Part shown: positions 22,801-36,318 of the stretch, piece after piece
How positions within the stretch are numbered: the first letter of the stretch is position 1
Layout: each line of letters begins with the position of its first letter
Assembly: GCF_040939455.1 (NCBI RefSeq)
Contig: NC_134108.1
Span: 85,170,001-85,234,000, forward strand
Origin: Microcebus murinus
Taxonomy: Eukaryota; Chordata; Mammalia; Primates; Cheirogaleidae
Reading direction: 5' to 3'
DNA length: 64,000 bases
Notes under the pieces: model-generated
Seen by the model: only the letters and a program-made list of their open reading frames with translations
Databases searched by the model: none
What the model was told of the DNA's origin: nothing
Position numbers and translations under genes: made by a program

Positions 22801-25800
22801 CCAGTAAGTTATATTAATGAAGAGAGCTTGTGTGGGTCCTAAAACATAAAATTCGCTTTTGAGTGTGAACTACCATTCAGCACAGCTTGAGGAAGGCACT
22901 AGTCCAGTCTTCTCTGCAGGAGACAACTAACCTCTGGAGTAAGAAGCTGATACATGTACATGGTAAGGCCAAATACTTGGGTGCATCCTACATGATTTAA
23001 GTCTGATTCCAATGCTATTATCTGTAATTCTCCCAAAGACTTTACACTTTGGCAATAATGACAATGGATGTTTTTCAAGCTATAGCCTTTTTTGCCATTC
23101 CTATGTTATCCATATCTATATTTTAGTGATGAATTCAAAAGTTTCTTTTTTTTTTTTTAGTTAATTTTCTTCGCTGTCCTTCTGACACTTTCAGCACTAT
23201 TGTTTTCTAAAATTCTTTATGGTCAAAATAAGAGTTCTCAAGTGGTAGGCTAAATTCTCATATAGGTCAATGTTTGTCTTTATTTCAAAGACAAACATTG
23301 GGTTTCTCTTGCTCCTTGACACAAGGAACTACATTTTCCTTTTACTTTTCTTATAGTTGTTACTTTTCTTGTTACTTTTCTTATAAATGAAAGAGGTCTA
23401 GAAAACTCATTCAACGAGTAGGAGGATCCAGGTTGGTATAGACAACTAGGTCCAATCTTTCCCTTTTTAAGATGAGCCTGAGCTAAGCCTCCATGATATA
23501 TCCTCTCCTTTTTATCTAATTTCCATACTGCTATCCTAAAGCAAACTCCTTTTCTGCTACAGTATTATATGTTGTAAATTTGACTTGCAAAGCTCTATGG
23601 TTTTCTGTTCTCCCAAATGCCAGCTACACAGCTTTCTTCTCTTTTTAGGTCTAAGTTACCTTGGTAATACAAAAATTTTCAAATTCCAGGAATAAAAATT
23701 TTTCATAAACTGCTCTTTTTGCCTATCTGTTAACTTTTATTCTTACAGCAATTCAGTAGTATGTTTCAACCAAGAGTGTGCTTCAGCTGGAACCCAGCTC
23801 TCAGTTATGCCTAATTTTCATTGTTCTAATGTATTAATTTATTCATTTGTCTGATGTTACTTTTTCCTTTGTTTTTCATTGGGGATTTTAATTCACATTT
23901 ATTTCATGCAATTCATTTATATGTGGGTTTAAATCCTAATATATGCCTACACTATTTGTTTTTTCCATTTGTTTAATCCATTCTATGTTATATTTTCTCT
24001 TTTTTTATATTCCACATACTTTTATTAATTTTTAAGTGTTTACCCTAGGGACTGTAACATTTGTAATTCACTTACCATACCACATCCCAGACAATGCAAT
24101 GTTTTAAACATTTTAATGACATTTAATCCCCTTCAGACATATATGCATATTTTATACATATATATATATATATTTCATAGATATTTAAAACTGCACAAGA
24201 TGCTATTTTCTCATTTTATATAGCCAATATTTCTTTAGACTTCCATTGTTCCCTTTTATATTGCTCTTATTTCCAAGCTTCCAAATAATGTCTTTCACCA
24301 TATATATTATAATCACCATTTAGCATATCCTTTTAAGCAGTTTTGTGATGAATTTCCCATTTATTGAATATCTTATTATTTCACCTTTACACCTGAAAGA
24401 TATTTTATAGTAGATCAATAAATTAGTCAAATGAATGCAAGAACTTTACCTAAATTTAAATGTATTGGAAGTAATGTACAAAGATGTATGTATTTTGTGA
24501 CTGTGCATATGTGTATATATACATACGTATGGGTATGTTTGTATCCATCTATGTCTCTGGTATTGCTGGTCCTATAATAACTGTGACTACAAGTTATCAG
24601 TCCCTATATTTTTTTAGAGGACACCCTGGCACAGAGAATTTAACAAAATGCTCAGACAGCTAATATATTAAATATTTCCCATAATTTATACCACAACTTG
24701 AGCCATTCATTTCAGGTCCTTACCTATAGGATTCCCTCATAAATAAGTTTGTCATCTGCTATAGGTCATGTATTCTGATTATGTTCTGAAGAACAGGAAA
24801 TGGAGGGGGGGTTAAAATATTTAATAAATCAAAAATTCTAATCTATTAAGATAATTATTCTATTGCTACATAAATTTCATTTTATTTAGTAATTAATACA
24901 TTCTTAGGCCTATTAATAGAATACTACTGTGTTCAGTGTCTGATGAAGCACTGATAAAATCAAAGGAATAAAGATGAGAATTTTATTTTTACCTACTTTG
25001 ATCCCTGGCCTTTGAGCTTACTGAAGGCTAACCTAACCCAAATGCTAGAAACATTTTTGAAATGTAATATTAAAGAAAAGGATATGGGAGAGAAAACTGT
25101 TATTTTTCACTTTAGGATATTATCATTGGTGGGTTTAAATATTTAAACTTCTTCTTCCCCCTTCAAAAAAAAAAAAAAAGCAGACAAAAATTAAGCAGAA
25201 AATTTGTAACTTTTAAAATGGTGCAAGGACTGCAGCCTCCTGGAAAGCAGAGTGTATTTTTACAATTGGATGGCAGCTCTTTAGCTATAGTACAACATGT
25301 TTTTCTTTCTGATTCTGATTTAATTCTAAATTGTAGTTTCCCCTAAACTCATTAAAATGCAAAAGCTATACAAAAGATTGTTTGCATAATTATAAAATAA
25401 TTTACTAAATGTTGAATTTCAGGAAGAAAAAGGTTATATGCAGGAATTTAATTAGTGATCTGGCAACACAAAATATTCAACATTGGTTCTAATTGTATGC
25501 ACATCTGGGATTGTCTCCAAAAGAACTAGATTTCTAAAGGTCAAGCATTTATATTAAAGTGCTATAAAATAACCATCTTGTAATAAGGAGGGTGAGCAGC
25601 TTTTCATCAGAAATAATACAAATTAACTTCCCAAAGGAAATGACCAAATATATTCATCTTATACATGAAATATTTGTATTGATATATTTATCATTTATGC
25701 TGAGCCCATTTACACTGTGGAGTATTCCAAAGCAAATGATAGTAAAATCAAAAGGACGAGCATCATCTAATCTGTGCCATAGTAGCTAAGGGAGACCTGG

Positions 25801-26510
25801 TTCCTGGGCCTGTTTAAGCTAGAGACAATAATCTCCATAAAGTACCTTCTTTTTCAATTTTTGCATTATGGTGGATAGGTTGGCATTCTATTTCCCCTTT
25901 GAATACTTACACCACTTTACTGTTAAGGGAGATATTGAAAGATCTTGAACTTCCTGGGAGAAATCAGGTATATTAAAATAAGGTGATAATATTCCTAGGG
26001 CATAAAATAATTTTTAGCTGCTCCAGGCTCTATGTAATTTCATATTCTTGAACTTTGCCATTGAAGGTAAAAAAAAAAAAATCATAAAACCAATTGATAA
26101 TCTGCACCAATGCAAACTAAGAAACCAGCATGAAACTATAAAACTCCATAAAGTACTTTTTAAGTTATTACTTTTTAATTAACTACTTTTAATCAAATAT
26201 CAAGTAGCCCAAGACCATAAAGAATTTAAAAATGTGAGGTCTCAATTTCAATGTGAAGCTACATAGCATACCTAGGTGTCGTGTCACTGATAACTTTCTT
26301 TCTTCCCTTTTCATTCAAAATGTTTTTAGAATTCTCAAAGAATTTTTGCTACTCATTATGTAGAATTTTTTTTCTAATCTGTAAATCTTAAGAACATAGG
26401 TAATACAGTTTCATCAATAACAAAGACATCCTGTGTTAAGTTTTGAAGACATACAAATATTTCCATTGGTTACTGGGTATCAATTACTAATTCAAAACAT
26501 GTAGAAACCC
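22801..26510. other. Unassigned AT-rich intronic sequence
   Basis: 3.7 kb without a gene or named transposon. It holds the perfect hairpin at 23268-23300, T-runs near 23147, a (TA)n stretch at about 24160-24173 and A-runs near 25166 and 26068. Confidence 0.5.
23268..23300. other. Perfect 14-bp inverted repeat (hairpin)
   Basis: Arms CAATGTTTGTCTTT (23268-23281) and AAAGACAAACATTG (23287-23300) around a 5-base loop ATTTC. No transposon terminus is recognised at this place. Confidence 0.9.
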
Positions 26511-27375
26511 TTTTTTATTTCAGAATATTATGGGGGTACAAACGTTTTGGTTACATAAGTTGCTTTTATATCGTTTGAGTTAAAGTTTGAGTGTGCCCAT
26601 CACCCACATAGTGTGCATTGTACCCATTAGGTGTGAAATTACCCATCCCCTCCTGCCCTCTCCTATATGCTTGATTTCCAATGAATGTTATTTCCATACG
26701 TGCACATAAGTATTGATGGATTAGTCCAAATTTAATGATGAGTACATGTGGTGTTTGTTTTTTCATTCTTGTGATACTTCACTTGGAAGAATGGTCTCCA
26801 GTTCCATCCAGGTTAATACAAAAGGTATTAGTTCACCATTGTGTGTTTTTTATGGCTGATTAGCACTCAATGGTATACATATACTGCATTTTATTAATCC
26901 ACTCATATACTGATGGGCACTTGGGTTGCTTTCACATCTTTGCAATTGTGAATTGTGCTGCTATAAACATTCGAGTGCAGGTGTCTTTTTTTATATTAAT
27001 AGAATGTCTTTTATTCTTTTGGATAAATATCCATTATTGAGATTACTGGATCAAATGATGGGTCTACTTTTAGTTTCTTGAGGTTTTCCCATGTTACTTT
27101 CTATAGAGGTTCTACTAGTTTGCAGTCCCACCAACAGTGTATTTGGTGTCCCTCTCTCTTCGTAGCCATGTCCCTCTCTCTTTGTAGCCATGCCAGCATT
27201 TGTTGTTTTAGGACTTTTTGATAAAAGCAATTCTCACTGGACTGAGATTAGTGATATCTCATTGTGGCTTTGCTTTTCATTTCCCTGATGATTAGGGAAG
27301 TTGAGCAATTTTTCATAAGTTTTGTTGGCCATTAATCTATCTTATTGAAAAGTTTCTGTCCATGTCTCCGTTTTT
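26511..27375 (-). mobile_element. 5'-truncated L1 3' end, antisense
   Basis: Read on the minus strand it ends in the 3' UTR (...CCCATAATATTCTGAAATAAAAAA) at 26511. On the other side it extends back into the ORF2 C-terminal region until about 27375 (GGACATGGACAGAAACTTTTC). ORF2 frames are broken. A 22-bp tandem duplication with one mismatch lies inside at 27149-27192. I did not find a clear target-site duplication. Confidence 0.85.
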
Positions 27376-28680
27376 AAAAATTCAATCAAGAATCTATCTT
27401 GATAGATACCCAATAATTTTGCCTGTGGGATTAGAAAATGTAATATTTAAATTGAGCCTTGAAGGAAGAATGGGATGAAACTTGAATCTTAAAATGTCCC
27501 ATGTAATGCAAGTTACCCAGAAATAAGAAATAATAAGTGAGAGCAAGACATATCTACATTTGACAGAGATTGAGATAATATTAATATATGAGACCAAGTT
27601 GTTAATTTCAAAGTGTGATACATGTATATTGTGTAATAATTTTAGTTATTAGGAAACTAAGAAATAATTAAATGAAAATAAATGAGAATAGAGACTGAAA
27701 GAAACAGAAGTATGAAAATGCCATTTTTCCAATCAGAATTAATTTGCTGGCTGCAAATTCAAACATAATTTTTGTATTTATAATATCTAAGAGGAATAAT
27801 ATGGGAATGATTGGGGATATTATTTAGGGTAGGTCAGAATTTCTCTCCTCCCAGCTAATGGCCTTGCTACCTCAGGAAAGTTTTGGTGTTAGCTCACCAA
27901 CCTCATGAAAAGTGGAAGCCAAAGCTGTCAGTGAACAACTAATTTTAGACACCCTTCATAATACTGATACTAGTTGTGTAAGTTCCAGCACTACCTGGGG
28001 AATTCCATCTCCTGATTTTTGCACATGATCATATTAATAGGTTAAATAATGTAGGTGTCAAATTTCATTTTGTTTCCATCAGGTACCAAGTTACCTCTGT
28101 ATTCATTATTTAGCATGATATGCCAGTAATATATCTGGATTTGTATATTTAGGACATTTTCTATCATTTAATAACTTTCCTATGGTTTGGCACTACACAA
28201 TTCTTTATACTTTTATAGTTTTTTTAATTTCTTTGAAAAATTCATTCTACTGCTACATTTCTATAAACAAGCCTCCAAAAGCTACTGAAGGGCAAGTATT
28301 TCTCCAAAATGATCTTTTTTTAATGAATAGAAGATAACATGGCTTTTCTTGCTGTCAGGGCACTTCTTAAGAGATTTCTAATCTGTACAAGCTTCAAAAA
28401 TGCTGACTAAATCTAAAAACTTACAAAGAAGCAGCCAACATGCAAGAGAGAAAAGGTGCATTTTTGTATTTCTCAGGAAATGATGTAACTTCTCTGTCTT
28501 TTCTTATTTTGGCTACAGTTTAAATGCAATCCTGGTCAACTCTCACAAAAAAGAAATTGATGGTTTTTCATTGAAATTCCCTGAAAAATAGAAAAAAATG
28601 AACAAACTATTCACAGTGAAAATAGCAAAATATGACTGCAAAGTTATATTTCAGACAATTAAGCCACCAGAATGTATCCA
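27376..28680. other. Unassigned intronic sequence
   Basis: No gene or recognised repeat. Confidence 0.5.
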
Positions 28681-28695
28681 AAAATAACAGACTTT

Positions 28696-29041
28696 TTTTT
28701 TTTTTTTTGAGACAGAGTCTCACTCTGTTGCCCTGGCTAGAGTGAGTGCCGTGGTGTCAGCCTAGCTCACAGCAACCTAAACTCCTGGGCTCAAGCAATC
28801 CTCCTGCCTCAGCCTCCCAAGTAGCTGGGAGTACAGGCATGCGCCACCATGCCCAGCTAATTTTCTCTATATATTTTTCGTTGTGCAGCTAATTTCTTTC
28901 TGTTTTTTTTTTTTTTTTTAGTAGAGACAGAGGGTCTGGCTCTTGCTCAGGCTTGTCTTGAACGTCTGAGCTCAAACGATCGGCTGGCCTCAGCCTCCCA
29001 GAGTGCTAGGATTAAAGGCATGAGCCACTACTCCCTGTCCC
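28696..29041 (-). mobile_element. Alu SINE, antisense, with target-site duplication
   Basis: Poly(T) followed by a dimeric Alu on the minus strand. A 15-base flanking repeat with one mismatch is present (AAAATAACAGACTTT at 28681-28695, AAAATAATAGACTTT at 29042-29056). The middle A-rich linker, seen here as a T run at about 28903-28919, is longer than in the other copies. Confidence 0.95.
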
Positions 29042-29056
29042 AAAATAATAGACTTT

Positions 29057-31011
29057 AAGTACAATTTTCCATCAGTCTATTTGATGTTTAAAACTTAAAC
29101 ATTGTATCTTCTATTTTTGGAAAAGATATCCAAACATAAATAATAACTTTTTAAAGTTACCATTATATTTCATTTTTATAAAACATGTTGGAGTTCCAAA
29201 AATTATTTTTGAAACAATTATATTTCAAGTAAATATATTAATGTTACTGAGATCTTTATGAGAAAAAAAAAGGTTGACAGTAATAATCTACGTCACATCA
29301 GAAGATATGGTAGAGAGCATTGTTTTCAATTCACACAGACCTAAAATATGGCCAGAAAACATCCAACACAATAAATATGTACATGTTTAAAAAGAAAAAG
29401 AAAATTTAGTTTGCTTTTCAAGGTAATATTTTGCTGTGTTTTTATTCAGTTAGGAATAGAATACCTCTTAGTATATGAATACTATTTTAAAAATGTGAAT
29501 TAATCAAATGTTACAGTAAGTTACAGAGTAATTTAAGCCTTTTGCTTCATCAATATTCTGTCAATAATTTAGGGATTTTTAAATGTGCTCTAACAAAATT
29601 ATTATCCATTCATCTATCTATAATCTATCCTTCTGGATATGTACTTATATTGATACAAGGTATCAAATGTAATAAGGTCATAGGGGTTAATTATACATTT
29701 AAAACCATTTAATTATGTTGTATTTTATATTTATACACCAAAAATGAATAATGAATGGAGTTGTGTCAGCAAAATTCAAGCTAGATATATCTGTAAGCCA
29801 AGATATTTTCAAAGAAGCATAGATGATGATGATGTTAATTATAATAGACATTAACTTATCAATTTTAATAGTTATAAGCACACATGGTAAATATTAGTTT
29901 TAAAAATATTACTCCTTGTCAAGGTCTACTTAATAGAAAGATGCTGACTTTTTTTTTTTTTATCAACTGCAAAAAAGCATAGTAGCTTTGTGTTATAAGT
30001 AAAGGCAGCTAAAACATATTATTGAAAACAAAAAAGCAGAAGCCAGGATTCCACATAAGTTATTTTTAGTTGAATGAAAAGCATGGAATTTAGCTAGATT
30101 TCTTTTGGATAAAATGAATGATCTGTTCCCTAGCAGAGATTATTCTTCACAAAGCATGTAGCTACAGCAAGACACAGCACACCATATGACCTGGCGTGAG
30201 CACAGAGGTCTAGCAGATCCTGTAACCACACAGGATAAAAGGAAATGTGCTGTATTCTAATTTCTTTTGATAGGAATATCAATGGCTCTAGATATCTTTC
30301 TACTCTTCTAAGAGTACTCATTCATTGAATTGATGGAAAACATTTATAACATTCAGCCTATGAAGTTTAGATACCATAAGTAAACTTTAATAGTGGCCAT
30401 GGAAATGTCAAAAATGAAAATGAAAATGATCTCTTTTAGAAGCAATTTTTAGAAGTGTTTTGATTCCTACTCATACAAAGTAATTCACTTAATATACAAA
30501 GCCAATGTGAGTCCCATGAAAAATTTACAACATAAACAAAGATGATAACATAGTAATATTGAAGCCGAGAGGTTTCTTTTTGACAAGATCTGCTTGACAT
30601 GAAAAAGGTAGTTTAACACAATTATTTTTTCTGTTAAAACACATATACTGTGAAAAAGGCTATGAGAAATGAGAGCAAAGTAAAAACAAACAATAATCTG
30701 AATGAAATTGGACAACAATAGAGTTAAATATGAATACAATGGAAGAAACATTAATCTCTATTACAAGCAGTAAAGAGTAGGATTAGTATCACAAATGTCA
30801 GATCTGTGATGTGAGGAATAAATTTGGAAGATTTTTAATTAACAAAGAAAGTGTTAAAAATAAGGGTTATTAACAAATAGACAAGACATGAAGCTGCCAA
30901 CATATTGATAATTGATATTACTAAATGAAAACAAATGCTAAAGAATAATAAAGATAAAATTTAAAACCAATTTCTAACCTATGAAGTTATTAGTTGAAAT
31001 TGTCAGATGCT
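29057..31011. other. Unassigned AT-rich intronic sequence
   Basis: No gene or named repeat is recognised. The small minus-strand frames at 30130-30321 and 30485-30751 have no domain features. Confidence 0.5.
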
Positions 31012-31262
31012 CATTAATGTATCCAGTTGAATATTATGAGCTTAAAAATATTTTAAAAAATGGTGAAGACTACTACTGATATGACATGTTCTCTTCAAAG
31101 TTCCATGCCAAAAAGGTCAAGTAGAACAAATTCTATAGGTGAACATTAATGTATCCAGCTAATATCATGAGCTTAAAATATTTTAAAAAACAATAAGGCT
31201 ACTACTGTAGAATATGATTTGTTCTCTTGAAAGTTCAATGCCAAAAAGATCAAGTAGAACAT
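31012..31262. repeat. Local tandem duplication, unit about 132 bp
   Basis: Unit 1 (about 31012-31129) and unit 2 (about 31144-31262) both begin CATTAATGTATCCAG. Both share GAGCTTAAAA.TATTTTAAAAAA, ACTACT, GTTCTCTT.AAAGTTC.ATGCC and AAAAAG.TCAAGTAGAACA in the same order. They differ by scattered substitutions and small indels, so the duplication is not recent. Confidence 0.88.
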
Positions 31263-32159
31263 TATAGAGCTTTAATGGGGAAAATGTTGATTAACAAATA
31301 ATGCTGAAGCACATATTTTACACATGTGAAGGCAAGGACAAAATTGTAGGATATACTACAGTCCATTTCAAATTTTGCAGGAAAAAAAAGAAACATCAGT
31401 ATTGCTTTGGGTAGTTGAAAGTATAATATATTAACAAATGTATTTTTTTTAATTCATAGATTTTATAAGATAATAGACCATGTCCAAAAATATATGAACA
31501 GTCACTAAAATGAAAAAAAAAAACTTTGTACATGTGTATACATATATTTAAACTACTCTATCTGTAAAATGAACTTATTTGGGAAAATATGCTAAAATGA
31601 ATGAAACTTATTGAGAAAGAGCAAATGTTGAAGAAACTCTCTAGACCACACTATTTAACTATACAAATAATATCAAGAATCAATAGCATACAAATGCTAT
31701 GCTACTAGATTTATTAATAAAAATATCCCAGATATAGAACAATAAAGTATTAATGAGTAGAAACATTCAACCTAGAATATGTTATTGAAATGTACAAATG
31801 TATTTATGGGAAGCTATTATCAGAAAGCAATTATAGCAAGCTATTTTGTTAACATCTATGACAGCACTTTGATACTAAAATTGCATTCAGTTCTAGAAAT
31901 GATAGGATGTTTATAATGTTTATAAAACAAAAATTGACTATGTTCACCAAGTCAAAGTTTTCTATTCTCTAATCAATTGGTTAAATAAAAAGTTAAGATT
32001 ATACATAAAAACATATGTAAAAATTTGCTCACATAGAATTGTTTTACTTAAAAAATTACTATTTTTCCTACTTTAAGATATATTAAGAGACAATTTAATG
32101 ATTTAATTTTAGTTCATTTTGCTATTCAGAAAACAATTTGCTGAAAGTTTTTTGGTAGA
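31263..32159. other. Unassigned AT-rich intronic sequence
   Basis: No gene or named repeat is seen. Confidence 0.5.
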
Positions 32160-32470
32160 ATTTTTTATTATAAATTGACAATCTATAATTGTATAAATTC
32201 TGTGTATTACGTACACAGTGATGATTTATAAATACAATGTGGACTAATTAAGCCAAGCTACTTAATATATCTACCACCTCAAATACTTATTTTTGTGGCA
32301 AAAACATTTGAAATGTATTATCTTGGCAATTTTGTAATGTAAAATGTTCTATTATTAACTATGTTTACCACATTGTGCAGCAGAACTCAAAAAATATATA
32401 TTCCTCCTGTCTCAGCTTTTGTACTCTTTGACTATGTTTGCATTTCTCCCACCCCCAGCCTCTTTTAGTA
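32160..32470 (-). mobile_element. Old L1 3' UTR (L1MA/MB-like), antisense
   Basis: Order and wording match mammalian-wide L1 3' UTRs read in reverse: TAAATTGACAATCTATAATTG, TAAGCCAAGCTACTTAATATA, ACCTCAAATACTTATTTTTGTGG, TTATTAACTATGTTTACCAC, TTCCTCCTGTCTCAGCTTTTG. Diverged and short. Confidence 0.75.
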
Positions 32471-32691
32471 TCATTGTGTGTCCACTCCTTGTTAACTTAG
32501 CACCCCTACGCATCTCCGTAACTATACTTAATTTCCAAATAAAGACAACAGCAAGGTCTTAATTCCTGATACACAATACATCTATCTTGTGTACAATCAC
32601 AAATGCACCAACCCCTGCTCTAGAAAAGGAAGTAAAGTCGTTGAGTGATGTTTAGCTGTCTTCATATCCCATAACTTAAATAATGTTGATT

Positions 32692-33053
32692 GTCTTAGTC
32701 AGTTTGGTTTGATATAACAAAATACCATACAATGGGTTGCTAATACAAATAGAAATTTATTTCTCAAAGTTCTAGAAGCTAGACATTTGATATCCGGGTG
32801 CAAGCTTGGTCAAGTTCAGGTGAGGACACTTTTATAGGGTGCAGACTATGAATAACTTCTTGTATGCTCACATGGTATAAAGAGGAAAAAGTTTTCTAGG
32901 GTCCCTTTTTATAAGAGCACTAATCCTATTCATGAGGGCTCTACCTTCATTACCTAATTACCTCCCAGACGCCTCACCTTCTAATACCATTAAATGGGGG
33001 GTTAGGATTTCAACACATGAAATTTGAGAGGACATAAACATACTGTTCATCGC
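32692..33053 (-). mobile_element. 3' LTR of a class III (ERVL/MaLR-like) element, antisense
   Basis: Reads TGTCTTAGTCAG on + (the CA end of the LTR on -) and continues through landmarks shared with the second copy at 38133-38513. These are GAAATTTATTTCTCAAAGTTCTAGAAGCTAGA, ATAAGAGCACTAATCCTATTCATGA, CTCTACC.TCAT and CACCTTCTAATACCATTA. I associate these with MLT-type LTRs. It forms the 3' end of the provirus-like unit reaching to 38.5 kb. Confidence 0.7.
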
Positions 33054-35099
33054 AATGATGTAAAATTAATATTTAAATAATGTGTTATACTGTTATTACT
33101 ATGTTACATGATCAGGGAATAAGAGAGAAAAGGAAAAAAAGAAATACGTTATACACATACAAACATATTCATAACAAAATAAGGGAATACCCAGGAAAAT
33201 TGCAGTCATCATTTCTGTAGCTGGTCACATGGCCATAGCTGGTATTTATATTTTTCCATTACTTATTCTGTATTCCCTTTGCCTTCATCAAGCACCTCTT
33301 TAGGTGACCCAAACATTTATTTCTGAAGCATCTGAACCATTAGTAGTCCTGACTGGATCTAGTTGTGGTACTTTCCTTTGACCTTAATCACAGAGCATAG
33401 TAATACTAAGAAATACACTAAAGGATCACCTATACTACAGATACAGTCTTTCTTACCTCCAATCTAGACTATTAGACCAAATTTCCCTTGTAGTCAGGAT
33501 CAATAACTTCAGCCAGCACAGTTACTCTCTTCTTTGGCTATTGATTCAGAGGCCAGAGGAGTTCAGTGTGGCTGAATGACAGTCTTAGCTTCCAGTTCAG
33601 TGGAATCATTGTTATATGTCTTCTAGTGGAAGCTTTGCCCCTTTTGGAATTAAGACCTCTAGGTTAGCAGAAGATAAGTTATCAGGAATAGGAAGCAACA
33701 AAGTTGCTTTTGGGTTACTAGGGGTAACAGTAAGTAGTGTCACTCCCATTTCCAGCCCCTTTAATCCTGGACCTGAATCCTGGCAGTAGAATACACAGCC
33801 TATATATTGAACACTGTAATTGAGAGAATATACAACTTTCTCGAGAACCCAGGCCAGTTGTATAAAGTATTGCCATCTAGATGTTGCTATAACTGAGTCT
33901 TCAAAAGACTATCCCACTGTTTTACCTGTTTTATCAAGCCAGGGGCTTCAAGACAGTAAAGAAAATGATAAATCCAGAAAAATCTATTAGCATTGGGCCC
34001 CATGGCCTCACTTATTTGCCATAAAGTGAGTTTCTTTATCAGAAGCAATGCTATGTGGAATACTGTAATGGTGGATAAGGTATTTTATACATAGATGGAT
34101 GGTAATTTTGGCAGAAGCAATGCATGCAAGGAAGAAAAATCCATATCTAAAGTAATTGTCTATCCATTAAGAAAAATAAATAATGCCTTTTCCATGATGG
34201 AAATGTTCAAATATAACCAGTCTACCACCTGGTAGCAAGCTGGCTGATCACCTTGGGAAATGGTGTCATAATAGGAACTAGATCTGTCCACATACCTCTT
34301 TCTCAAATTTCTTTGTCATCAATCATCTGCTTATGTTCCTTCCCAGTCCATGAATTGCACTTGAGTCCATTTATCCTTCTGAGCACAGTGCACGACCAGT
34401 TTCACTACTTGAAGTTCTGCCCATTGGGAGGATTTCCCTTCTCCACTGTCCCTCAGGAATGTCCCATAAAGGGACTCTAGTGCCGCAGCTATCCACTTTT
34501 GGGTGATGCCTATCTATTATTCATAATCATCAGTAAACCTAGCCCAAGTCTCTTTTTTCTTGTCAACCGATCCTAGGGAACTCCCTATGAGAACGTAGGT
34601 AGAGGCTAGTATAGAGAAGATAGTGTAGTAGAAGTTGCAACCGTGGACATCTCAGCCACTTCTTCATGTAACTTACTTGTGCCCACTCAGGCCCAATCAC
34701 ATATATGCCACTTGCATTTGATGATGGAGTATGGCTCTGTAGGTCCAATGTTATAGCTTGGTGGGTTGATGACACTCAATTCGTTATGGGCAGCCCAGGT
34801 CTTGTGGTAACTTGGTGACTCCATAATCTTCTGTTTATACTAAGCCCCAGTAACAGGCTAAGAACTGGATTACAACAGGATGATTGATATCAACAGGGGA
34901 TGGCAGAGTTTTGCTTTAAAATCCTAAGGGCCTGTGCTGTAATTTACCTCTAGGGGCCTGTTAAAGGCTTCAAACAGCACACCCATCTATTGCTGACACT
35001 TCAAGTACCATTAGATCTGCTGGATCCTATGGCCCAAGTGGCAGAGTAGCTTGCACAGCAATGTGGACCTGCTGCAAACCTTCTCTTCTAGGGGCACTC

Positions 35100-35197
35100 T
35101 CAAATTAGCAGCTTTTCAGATCACTCAGTAAATGGAGACACCCAAATAGGGAAGACGCTGCCTCCAAAATCTAAAGAGACCCACTAGACATTTTGTC

Positions 35198-35232
<35 letters not shown>

Positions 35233-35970
35233 AATTATAGGAGGGGCCAGATGTAACAACATATGCTTTACCTTAGAAGTGATATCACTACATGACCCAT
35301 ACCACTGGCCCCATAGAAATTTCACTGAGGGAGAAGGCCCCCGAATTCTTGCCACATTTATTTCTCACCCTATGATATATAAATATGTTACCAATAGTTC
35401 TAAAGTAGTTACTACTTCTTGCTCACTTGGTCTAATGAACTTAATGTCATTAGTGTAATGGACCAATGATATTTTGTGATCAGTAAAGGTGATTAAGATC
35501 CCCATGAATTAAATTATGATATGGCCCTGGAGAGTTGCTATACTCCTGAGGTAGAAAAGAGAAAGTGTATTGCTGACCATCAGTGTTTCTGGTGGTCTTT
35601 TTTAACAGGAATGGAGAAAAAAATAAAAGCATTTGCTAGATCAATAGCTACCTTCCAGGTACCAGGAGATGTATTAATTTGCTCAAAGAATAAAATCACA
35701 TCTATCTAGTACAGCAGCTGCAATTGAAGTCACCACCTGGTTGAGATTAGGATAATCCACTGTCATTCTCTAAGATCTATCTATCTTCTGCACAGATCAA
35801 ATAGGGAAATTGAATGGGGATAAGGTGGAAATCACAATACCTGTATCTTTCAGTTCTTCATGGTGGCACTAATCTCTACAATCTCTCCAGGAATGCAGTA
35901 TTGCTTTTGGTTTGCTATTTTCTCAGAGATAGATCTAGTGGTTTCCATTTGACCTGTCTCATCATAATAA
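35100..35970 (-). pseudogene. ERVL-like reverse transcriptase remnant
   Basis: On the minus strand this stretch aligns by eye with the pol RT region of ERVL elements. The place of the YxDD active-site motif (about 35447-35467) reads Y-T-N-D, so one catalytic aspartate is lost. Stops, an internal CT dinucleotide expansion (35199-35232) and missing segments interrupt the frame. This is an inactive fossil. Confidence 0.6.
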
Positions 35971-36318
35971 CCCTCACTCTACAGGTCAGGGAATGGTTGT
36001 GGGGAGTCTGCCAAGTGCTGACTATATCCGTTCCAATTATACATTCTGGCATTGGGGAAATAACCATAGGGTGTGTTTGGAGACCCACTTGACCTACGTT
36101 AAGTTAAACTTAAGCTAAAACCTATTAATTACTTACCTCCATAAGTCCCAATTCTGACTGATAGACCCCAGTGATGTTTTAGGTTTACTGGAATACATCA
36201 GTTCAGGAACAATGTCTGGTAGTCCCCCCAAAATCTTATTATTTCCTTTTCTCCAAGGCAGAATTACACTGGTAAAAGGCTATAGGTCCACTTGTGGAAA
36301 GCTGGGGAAACAATAGTA

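Noticed and set aside
35125..35355. 76-codon minus frame with an Arg-Glu repeat, considered as a gene
   Set aside because: The repeat is a CT dinucleotide expansion within an ERVL pol fossil.
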